A stretch of 5,467 bases of DNA from Planctomycetia bacterium (GTDB lineage: Bacteria > Planctomycetota > Phycisphaerae > Phycisphaerales > UBA1924): positions 1 through 5,467 of the forward strand of contig SXOY01000183.1 in NCBI GenBank assembly GCA_005776545.1, in the 5' to 3' direction. A program made the translations under genes and the position numbers. Below are positions 1-5,467 of the stretch, one piece after another. Position 1 is the stretch's first letter. Every line of letters starts with the position of its first letter. The notes beneath the pieces were generated by a model. The model did not search any database. It saw only the letters and a list, made by a program, of their open reading frames with translations, and was not told the origin of the DNA.

Positions 1-314
1 CCGAAGTGGCGAAAGCTCGTGAAACCTATAAGAATGAGACGGTGGAGTCATTCTCGGCACTTGACAGCATTCTCTCGGCTGCGGAAGTGCGCCTTGAAAA
101 CGATGTCGCATTCGCTTCCATTTCCAAGGACATCAGTGAATCTGCTACGGTAACTGCGGCAGATCTAAACGCGGCGGCACGGAAAGTTATGGAGAGTCTG
201 GATCATGGAGTGCTTGTACTTGTCGGCGATAAGACTCTCATTCTCGATCAGATCAAAGATCTGGGATTGGCAGAGCCTGTTGTACTTGATGTAAACGCCC
301 TTCCGGTAAAGTGA
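1..314 (+). CDS. M16-family zinc peptidase (insulinase-like), C-terminal fragment
   Basis: This is the last ~103 codons of a gene that starts outside the window. The frame is already open at base 3 (GAA), and the GTG at 6 is an internal valine, not a start. The visible end has the usual closing pattern of M16 peptidases: a helical stretch, then 'TAADLNAAARKVM', then a strand 'HGVLVLVGDKTLILDQIKDLGL', followed by a proline/valine-rich tail. In the family this is the end of the inactive C-terminal half that closes the peptide chamber. The HxxEH zinc site lies in the N-terminal half, so neither catalytic residues nor a signal peptide can be checked here. These enzymes are often periplasmic or secreted in Gram-negative-type bacteria. 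The TGA at 312-314 is only four bases from the stop of the convergent gene. The family call rests on the C-terminal pattern alone, so it is likely rather than certain. Confidence 0.72.
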   Translation, partial: EVAKARETYKNETVESFSALDSILSAAEVRLENDVAFASISKDISESATVTAADLNAAARKVMESLDHGVLVLVGDKTLILDQIKDLGLAEPVVLDVNALPVK

Positions 315-318
315 TTTT

Positions 319-2220
319 TCAAGCAGCTTTCTTTGAACCGGTCCATCCTTCAATGGTCAGGGTCCACTTTGCCAGATCGCGGCACAGCGACATTTTGTCC
401 ACAAATTCTGTAGCCCCACTTCGCAGAGCCTTTGCTTTCGCGCCTTCATCAGCAGAAATTGCGAGAATTGGTGACGCAAAACCTTTTGCACGTGCCCCCA
501 GGATGAACTCGGTGCCGAGTCCATCGGGAAGGTGCATATCCACAATTGCGCCGGCCCAGGTTCCAGTAATCACTGCCAGTGCCTGTTCAACGGTACGGAC
601 GAGGACGATTTCAACGCCTGCCTTTTTTGCAAATGCGAGTTGAATGAGCTTTGACGCCAGCGCGTCATCTTCAAGAAGAAGAACTCTCCGACTTCCGACC
701 GGATCTGGCGCATGGCTTATTCTCGCGATTGCCCCACTCACTGTGACTCGATTGCGGCCATTCTGTTTAGATTGATACACAGCCTCGTCGGCCGCCTTCA
801 CCACCGCTGTACCATTTGCAAAGACGCCGGCATCCGCGGCTGCCACACCCAGGCTGATTGTGATTGGCAGCGTTGGCGGCGCACCTGCCACACCTGAAAG
901 ATCGAAGTGTGGCGACTCGATCGAGACTCTGAGCTGTTCTGCGATTTCGGAGGCGAGTTTCAGCCCGTTACCAGGAATAATGACGGCAAATTCCTCGCCA
1001 CCGTAGCGATACAAGTCGCCCGCGCCAGCCAAGGTCGCCTTCATCCGCTGTGCCAAGATCTTCAAGACTGCATCGCCCGCCGGATGCCCGAATCGATCAT
1101 TGACACTCTTGAACTTGTCTGCATCCAGGAAGATAACTGCGAACGGACTTTTGCTTGCGCTGAACTGTTCGAAGCTGGTCTGAAGTGCGGCATCGAAGCT
1201 CTTTCGATTTTTTGCACCAGTCAACGCATCAGTGACATTTGCGATCGCCAGTTCTTCATTCTGAGCGCGAAGTTGCACGGACTCGCGTTGCGTGGCCATC
1301 TGCGCCTCAAGTGCCTGCTCGCTTGCCTCAGCCATGATGAATTCGATATTTGGAACCGTGCCCACATCTTTGTCGAACACCTTTGCCAGGTCCTGGGCTC
1401 CTGCCGACACCTTGCTCAGCAGTTCCTCAATGTTGTCAGGACGTTTGCCGAACCACTCGTTCATGCCGCGTGTCACCGCCAAGATTGCGGGGCGCGGTTG
1501 AGACGACGAAAGGGACTCGGCCAACATCCCACCCAAAGTCACTACCCGTGCCAACGCACGGGCTGAGTGCGGTGCACTTTCAGAAGAGTGATGGAATCGA
1601 ATTGCGTCAATATACTGATTTGGCAACTTCCATTTTGTGGCAAGCTCCGCACCAATCTGTCCGTGCGAGATCTTCAGCACTTCCAATTCGTGGCTCGAGA
1701 GATTGCCATGCTCTGGTGCCGCTTCGAGAACATCGGAGTATCGATCTCCTAGTGCGAGAAACGAAGCAAGTACGCCGATATCTGAGAAGATTGCTGCTGT
1801 GAAAGCCTCATCTGGATCGCATGCTTTTGTGGCCTGCGCCATCGCTCGTGCGCCCGCGGCGGAGTATGTTGCACGCCGCCAATGTGCCTGCATATCCAGC
1901 CCGCGGCCCTTGCTTACACCACGAGTGCAATCGACCAGACTAAACCCAAGAACCAGAGATTTCACAGCGTTGAGACCGAGATACGCCAAAGCGCGATCAA
2001 TTTTTGCACATTGCGTAGTGAGGCCATAAATCGATGAGTTGACTGTCTTGAGAACTTTTGCTGAAAGCGCTGGATCTGCCTGAACGACCTTTCCGAGTTC
2101 ACCTAATCCGACTTGCGGATCGCGAGTTAATTCCAATACCTTCAGGGCCACCGCTGGCAGCGTTGGGAGGTTGGGGCACGATAACACAGTTTGCAAAACT
2201 TGATTTTGCTGCACCGACAT
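319..2220 (-). CDS. HDOD-GGDEF-receiver protein, probable diguanylate cyclase
   Basis: This is a 633-residue cytoplasmic signalling protein. The start is ATG at 2220, because AGGTGG (2226-2231) lies five bases upstream; an in-frame GTG at 2229 overlaps that site. Residues ~8-215 form an HDOD domain: 'LPTLPAVALKVLELT', 'NSSIYGL', 'FSDIG' (serine where HD-hydrolases have the catalytic histidine), 'HGQIGAELATKW' and a paired His at 210-211. HDOD domains are non-catalytic regulatory modules. A short helical linker (~300-328, probable coiled coil) leads to a GGDEF domain (~331-494) with 'DALTGAKNRKSF', metal-binding D366, 'ND' at 374-375, 'FGHPAGD' and an intact GGEEF at 407-411. It is therefore expected to make c-di-GMP from two GTP. 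The inhibitory RxxD site lacks its arginine. Residues ~511-625 are a receiver domain with acidic 'EDD' (517-519), phosphoacceptor D561, S589 and K609, all conserved, so it should be phosphorylatable. Receivers usually sit N-terminally; here it is last. No kinase is encoded nearby. Domain calls are firm; the cyclase activity and its control by phosphorylation are inferred. Confidence 0.93.
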   Translation of the reverse strand: MSVQQNQVLQTVLSCPNLPTLPAVALKVLELTRDPQVGLGELGKVVQADPALSAKVLKTVNSSIYGLTTQCAKIDRALAYLGLNAVKSLVLGFSLVDCTRGVSKGRGLDMQAHWRRATYSAAGARAMAQATKACDPDEAFTAAIFSDIGVLASFLALGDRYSDVLEAAPEHGNLSSHELEVLKISHGQIGAELATKWKLPNQYIDAIRFHHSSESAPHSARALARVVTLGGMLAESLSSSQPRPAILAVTRGMNEWFGKRPDNIEELLSKVSAGAQDLAKVFDKDVGTVPNIEFIMAEASEQALEAQMATQRESVQLRAQNEELAIANVTDALTGAKNRKSFDAALQTSFEQFSASKSPFAVIFLDADKFKSVNDRFGHPAGDAVLKILAQRMKATLAGAGDLYRYGGEEFAVIIPGNGLKLASEIAEQLRVSIESPHFDLSGVAGAPPTLPITISLGVAAADAGVFANGTAVVKAADEAVYQSKQNGRNRVTVSGAIARISHAPDPVGSRRVLLLEDDALASKLIQLAFAKKAGVEIVLVRTVEQALAVITGTWAGAIVDMHLPDGLGTEFILGARAKGFASPILAISADEGAKAKALRSGATEFVDKMSLCRDLAKWTLTIEGWTGSKKAA

Positions 2221-2416
2221 GTATACCACCTATGTCACGTTCGAGAAGATGAAGGCAAAATGCCGTGCCCCCTCTATCGGTGACTTAGACGGGAGGCCAC
2301 AGGGTAAACACCCTATTGCTTCTCGCTCGCTACTGGGTGCGCCCAACAGCCCAACCAGCCGATACAGGCGGCATAGTCAGTCGCGGAACATAAAGTTTGT
2401 ACCCGATTCGGTCGCC
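2221..2416 (-). other. Spacer between fbp and the HDOD-GGDEF-REC gene
   Basis: This 196-base stretch lies between the fbp stop and the start of the signalling gene. It is long enough to hold a terminator and an independent promoter, which makes tight co-transcription of the two genes less likely. A small perfect hairpin (AGGGT, loop of 4, ACCCT at 2301-2314) is present but has no T-run on either strand. I do not see a convincing -35/-10 pair for the downstream gene. Apart from the ribosome binding site at its left edge, nothing in it can be assigned. Confidence 0.5.
2226..2231 (-). promoter_or_regulatory. Ribosome binding site of the HDOD-GGDEF-REC gene
   Basis: On the minus strand this reads AGGTGG, five bases before the ATG at 2220. 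It decides the start, because the alternative in-frame GTG at 2229 falls within this motif and has no comparable purine-rich site ahead of it. Confidence 0.75.
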
Positions 2417-4372
2417 CTAATGAAATCTGTTCCGACCGTCTGCCTCCACAACAGCCCCCTCGCGATAGGCTTCGACGAGGCCATCAAGATCAGCAATCAT
2501 CCGGATAACCTCTGACCCCGCGTCGGTTTGGCTGACCAAGCGGGCCTGGTCATAGGTACGAATTGTAGTTATCTTGGGAACAATGTCTGACCCTGAAGTA
2601 ATTACGGCTTCGATCCCTGTAAAGGGCGAGTGCTCAGCAAGATCGATGCGATCTGGGCGCAGAACCAGCGTATAACCACGATCTCCATATGCCTCGCTAA
2701 AAGCACCATCGATGGTTATGGCATTGCCACCTTTCTTGAGCGGCATTTCACCTTTTTCGACCTTGACCGGAACATGTCCGTTTACGACAAGGCAGTCATC
2801 GTTGCAGCCGAACATCCGCCCGATTGACTTGATGAAGTCAGCGTTGTTCATCAGTTCAAAGTATGCGTTCTTGTGTTCCTTGTGTGCCTCTTTGTCGGCA
2901 ACAAAGTAGCTTTCGAAGGTGGTGATTTTGTCTTTGCCGAAAAGCGGAGACTGGGGGCTTCCCCACATATACCAAAGCCAGTCTGCATCTGCATCAAGCC
3001 CGAACCAGCGTTTCCGCATAGCTCGACGCACCATTGATCCAAGCGCATCCATCAGCTGTCGCCCGCTGCGTTCTTGACCATCAACCCTGAGTTTTTGAGG
3101 TGTGCCATCGGCATCGACGGGGACACAGGCGTGGAAGAACAGAACTTCCTCGCGCTTGGTCCACATGCCACCGTGTCGCACCATCCACTCCATGTGCTCG
3201 CGCAATTTTCCGGAACGCGTAAAAGACTCGCGGAGACGCTCCATACAGACCTGCTCTTCCGCGCTGTATGCGTAGGGATCAGCAGGATCGATTGTCGGTA
3301 GATATCCATCGAGCATGACATGGAGCTTGCCATCAATTTCAACAGCGATAGCTCTTCCATTTTCAAATTTTATCTTGTGTAGTAGTCGTCGATGAGAGAG
3401 ATTCCACTCAGGGTGCTGCTCAATCATGCGGCCTTCAGATTTGAATTGCATGATCGCAATTGCTTTCTGCATCCTCGCAACCATGGCCTGGTCACGCATC
3501 CCCTGTCCTTTGGGCGTAAATCGCTCGGCAGGATCGTCTCCATAGACCTCACGCACCAGTTTTTCGAGCGGGGTTGTCAATATCCCGTAGCCTTCTTCTA
3601 GCTGTGCAGCCTGCCGATATCTCGCGCTGAAACGCAGGGTTGTCCACATGCAGGCCTCGTGCCCAAGATGCGCCCCCAGCCAGATCATGTCGTGGTTTCC
3701 CCAAAGGACGTTGCATTTGGGCTGCCGCATAAGGGCTTCAATCACCCGATCGATTCGGGGACCGCGATCGCCAAGATCGCCAATGACGAGCAATTCCTCG
3801 CACGCAAGATTGCGGATCAACCGCGCCCCAGCGCGAACCGCGCCCCAGTCTTTGTCATGCAGGCCCAGTCCTCGAAGCAGTTCCTTGATGTACTCGGGCC
3901 GCTGACCTGACCCAAGTTCCACAAACAATTCGCGATAATCGCGCGGCAGAAGTTCTTCGAAGTGCTCTCTGCGATAGGTACTGCGCAGATGTCGTACAAT
4001 TTCAAACTGTAGGAACAGCGTGCGATAGACCCATTCAACGCGTTGGCCGCTGGCCACGATTTCGCGGCTGAATCTGTTGATCCACTCTCTTGGGTAGTAC
4101 AGGACAGCAAGAAAGCGGGACTTTTCTGGTTCCTGCAAAGTCGAACCCAGAATCTGCTCCACGAGTTGACGAATTGCGCCCGAGGCGTTGTTGATCACAT
4201 GCCGCAATTTTGCATCTTCGCCGTGAATATCTGAAATCACGTGGACTACGCCTCGGGGCAGCGTGAGTTGGGCACGCAAAGCACCAGCCTCAGTAATTGC
4301 AGTGTCTGCGGTAGGGAAGTGAGATGACAATGCCTTCAAATGTGCCAGGCGTTCAGGTGTCAGGTTGAGCAT
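2417..4372 (-). CDS. fbp: Fructose-1,6-bisphosphatase class III
   Basis: The product is 651 residues, the usual size for class III FBPase (the Bacillus Fbp type). It hydrolyses fructose 1,6-bisphosphate to fructose 6-phosphate and phosphate, the committed step of gluconeogenesis, in the cytoplasm. The fold is a metallophosphatase, unrelated to class I/II enzymes. Metal and catalytic motifs are all visible: 'SDIHGE' (47-52), 'GDLGDRGP' (198-205), 'GNHD' (225-228), 'FFHACVP' around H414, and 'NGHVPVK' around H533. Family-typical 'NNASG' (61-65) and 'LYYPREW' (91-97) are also present. No key residue is missing. I chose ATG at 4372 because GGAGAG stands six bases ahead of it and because the protein then begins as relatives do, with a short lead into 'LKALSSHFPT'. 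An in-frame ATG at 4384 and a TTG at 4438 lack a Shine-Dalgarno sequence. The stop is TAG at 2417-2419. The gene follows a PAS-AraC regulator by 90 bases on the same strand, so it is a candidate target of that regulator. Its ribosome binding site lies in an inverted repeat. Confidence 0.95.
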   Translation of the reverse strand: MLNLTPERLAHLKALSSHFPTADTAITEAGALRAQLTLPRGVVHVISDIHGEDAKLRHVINNASGAIRQLVEQILGSTLQEPEKSRFLAVLYYPREWINRFSREIVASGQRVEWVYRTLFLQFEIVRHLRSTYRREHFEELLPRDYRELFVELGSGQRPEYIKELLRGLGLHDKDWGAVRAGARLIRNLACEELLVIGDLGDRGPRIDRVIEALMRQPKCNVLWGNHDMIWLGAHLGHEACMWTTLRFSARYRQAAQLEEGYGILTTPLEKLVREVYGDDPAERFTPKGQGMRDQAMVARMQKAIAIMQFKSEGRMIEQHPEWNLSHRRLLHKIKFENGRAIAVEIDGKLHVMLDGYLPTIDPADPYAYSAEEQVCMERLRESFTRSGKLREHMEWMVRHGGMWTKREEVLFFHACVPVDADGTPQKLRVDGQERSGRQLMDALGSMVRRAMRKRWFGLDADADWLWYMWGSPQSPLFGKDKITTFESYFVADKEAHKEHKNAYFELMNNADFIKSIGRMFGCNDDCLVVNGHVPVKVEKGEMPLKKGGNAITIDGAFSEAYGDRGYTLVLRPDRIDLAEHSPFTGIEAVITSGSDIVPKITTIRTYDQARLVSQTDAGSEVIRMIADLDGLVEAYREGAVVEADGRNRFH

Positions 4373-4462
4373 GTGACTCTCCATGTGGGCGGAGAGTGTA
4401 TTACTGGCTCTGGGGAGGCGGCACGGAAACGCTCTCAATCAACTTAGGTCAACCAAACACCG
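4373..4462 (-). other. Spacer between the PAS-AraC gene and fbp
   Basis: These 90 bases separate two co-oriented genes. The promoter-distal end holds the ribosome-binding-site hairpin described separately. A TTGACC (minus strand, 4447-4452) resembles a -35 box but has no good -10 box 16-18 bases downstream. No T-run terminator follows the regulator. Read-through from the regulator gene into fbp is therefore plausible but not shown. Confidence 0.4.
4376..4397 (-). promoter_or_regulatory. Inverted repeat that would sequester the fbp ribosome binding site
   Basis: In the fbp mRNA this reads ACTCTCC, an eight-base loop (GCCCACAT), then GGAGAGT, a perfect 7-bp stem. The right arm contains GGAGAG, the Shine-Dalgarno sequence for the ATG at 4372, which begins three bases after the stem. 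When folded, the hairpin would block ribosome entry. The alternative upstream ATG (4384) straddles the loop and the stem. As DNA, the same dyad could be an operator. The pairing is seen directly; a regulatory role is inferred. Confidence 0.45.
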
Positions 4463-5236
4463 TTATATCACTGGCCGACACGCCTTGCGAAACTGTGCAG
4501 GAGACACGCCCACTGTGCGACGGAACTGTCTCGTAAATGCACTCTGATCAGAATATCCACAGGCTAAAGCGATGGATGCGATTGGATCATTGCCTTCACG
4601 CAATCTACGAATCGCAGAGTCGATCCGCGCTTTCTGAACAAACTGACCAATGGGCATCTGGAACAGTTTTCGGATACGCTGATCTAGGCGAAACGCGGAC
4701 AAGTCCGCCATCTTTGCAAGTTGTTCGACCGTAAATGGCTTTTCGAGATTTGCATGGATGAACTTGACGACCTTGGCAACGCCGGAATATTCGCTTTCGT
4801 TCTCAGCTTGGATGTCTCTAGAGATACCGACCAACCCCACTACGTTGCCGCGGGTTGATCGAAGCGGAAGTTTATTGGTGATACACCATCCGGTAGCACC
4901 ATTTGGATACAGGTGAACTTCGAGCTGATTCAGGATTGGTGTGCCTGTGCGCAAAAGCAAATCATCTTGTTGGCGATAAAGTGCTCCCATGGGATCAGGG
5001 AAGATCTCATCGGTGGTCTTGCCAATAAGAGCGACTTTGTCCTGAACGCCGCAGCGATCAGCCAGCGTCCGATTGACAACGACGTATTCTGCACGAGAAT
5101 TCTTTATGAAATAGACTGTGTCAGAAACACAATCAAAGAGATCTTCGGCGGTAAATGGCTCAGCCAGTTCAGCGAGCAAGTCGGCCCGCAGCCGGTCTGA
5201 AACGGAAGGTTGTACTGTGCGCAAAGCTCGTAGCAT
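4463..5236 (-). CDS. PAS domain-containing AraC-family transcriptional regulator
   Basis: This is a one-component cytoplasmic regulator of 257 residues from the ATG at 5236. Residues ~30-143 form a PAS sensor domain: 'LFDCVSDTVYFIKNS', 'VNRTLADRCG', 'LIGKTTDEIFP', 'GWCITNKLPLRS' and 'VVGLVGISRDI', the last being the usual final PAS strand. Residues ~153-252 are the AraC DNA-binding domain with two helix-turn-helix motifs, the first at 'TVEQLAKMADLSAFRLDQRIRKLF' and the second at 'IASIALACGYSDQSAFTRQFRR', closing with the family signature 'VGVSPAQFRK'. The PAS domain presumably binds a small molecule or cofactor; the sequence does not reveal which. It lies 90 bases upstream of fbp on the same strand and may regulate it or itself. 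The frame stays open to a GTG at 5317, which would add 27 residues. Neither start has a good ribosome binding site. I prefer the ATG because the extra N-terminus is poorly related to the family and lies over AT-richer, promoter-like DNA. Confidence 0.9.
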   Translation of the reverse strand: MLRALRTVQPSVSDRLRADLLAELAEPFTAEDLFDCVSDTVYFIKNSRAEYVVVNRTLADRCGVQDKVALIGKTTDEIFPDPMGALYRQQDDLLLRTGTPILNQLEVHLYPNGATGWCITNKLPLRSTRGNVVGLVGISRDIQAENESEYSGVAKVVKFIHANLEKPFTVEQLAKMADLSAFRLDQRIRKLFQMPIGQFVQKARIDSAIRRLREGNDPIASIALACGYSDQSAFTRQFRRTVGVSPAQFRKACRPVI

Positions 5237-5467
5237 GTTGGGGTACCCGTCAAGATGATTCAAGCCGAATCGCAACAATATACACTGAATTTGGTGCTTG
5301 TGAAGAAAGTTGCACACAGAAATTGTAAATCTTCAACAGCCCCCAATTTCACACTGGACCAACGTTCAGTTCAGAAACGCACTTTGACGACTAGAACTGG
5401 CACTGAAATATGAACCATATCACACCGAATTCAAGCAACGTCGTTCGCATTAAGTGTATTGACTCGC
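5237..5467. other. Non-coding region upstream of the PAS-AraC gene
   Basis: No credible gene is seen in these 231 bases, which are somewhat richer in A+T than the coding DNA to the left. On the minus strand, TATATT (5277-5282) and TACAAT (5322-5327) resemble -10 boxes for the regulator, but neither has a good -35 box at standard spacing. On the plus strand, TTGACG (5384-5389) is 17 bases ahead of a poor AATATG (5407-5412). A six-base inverted repeat, CAGTTC (5367-5372) and GAACTG (5394-5399), has a 21-base spacer. The region probably contains the regulator's promoter and perhaps one for a divergent gene to the right of the window. Confidence 0.4.

Noticed and set aside
249..263. Perfect inverted repeat CAGATC-AAA-GATCTG as a possible terminator for the minus-strand gene
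   Set aside because: There is no T-run after it on either strand, and it lies in well-formed peptidase coding sequence (codons for DQIKDLG); a 6-bp repeat there can arise by chance.
907..1566. A 219-codon open frame on the plus strand inside the HDOD-GGDEF-REC gene
   Set aside because: It is antisense to strongly conserved HDOD and GGDEF coding sequence, and its translation is Cys/His/Arg-rich with no recognisable domain, as expected for a shadow frame.
2253..2270. Sigma-54-like promoter (GGCACG then TTGC on the minus strand) ahead of the HDOD-GGDEF-REC gene
   Set aside because: The GG and GC elements are 11 bases apart rather than the strict 10, so it would not be expected to work; the resemblance is probably chance.
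2301..2314. AGGGT-AAAC-ACCCT hairpin as an fbp terminator
   Set aside because: The stem is only 5 bp, there is no following T-run on the minus strand, and it lies about 100 bases beyond the fbp stop.
4373..4438. Longer fbp starts at TTG 4438 or ATG 4384
   Set aside because: Neither has a purine-rich site at proper spacing, while the ATG at 4372 has GGAGAG six bases upstream and matches the family's N-terminus.
5237..5317. N-terminal extension of the PAS-AraC protein to the in-frame GTG at 5317
   Set aside because: It has no Shine-Dalgarno sequence ahead of it, the added 27 residues do not resemble the family, and the DNA is AT-rich and promoter-like. It is not fully excluded, because the ATG at 5236 also lacks a strong site.

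Overview
The window reads as ordinary bacterial chromosome of roughly balanced base composition, densely coded and mostly on the minus strand. It holds four protein-coding genes: the 3' end of a plus-strand M16-family zinc peptidase gene that enters from the left, and three complete minus-strand genes read right to left. In transcription order these are a PAS-AraC transcriptional regulator, a class III fructose-1,6-bisphosphatase, and a three-domain signalling protein (HDOD-GGDEF-receiver). I see no RNA gene, CRISPR array, insertion sequence, phage gene or long repeat.

The combination of class III FBPase, an HDOD domain fused to a diguanylate cyclase, a PAS-AraC single-component regulator and an M16 peptidase would suit the Planctomycetota or a related phylum. 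This comes from the flavour of the proteins, not from a marker gene, and is tentative.

Layout: 1-314 (+) is the C-terminal end of the M16-like peptidase. Four bases later the convergent HDOD-GGDEF-REC gene ends (319-2220, minus). A 196-base spacer (2221-2416) separates its start from the stop of fbp (2417-4372, minus). A 90-base spacer (4373-4462) separates fbp from the PAS-AraC gene (4463-5236, minus). The remaining 231 bases (5237-5467) look non-coding and probably hold the promoter region of the regulator.

The regulator sits directly upstream of fbp on the same strand, so it may control fbp or be co-transcribed with it, which would link a sensed small molecule to gluconeogenesis. The most interesting local signals are two. 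A perfect 7-bp inverted repeat in the fbp leader would bury the fbp ribosome binding site in the mRNA. The c-di-GMP protein has an unusual domain order, with the receiver at the C-terminus and no arginine at the cyclase inhibitory site. I found no clear undescribed multi-gene system; this is mainly a core-metabolism and signalling neighbourhood.
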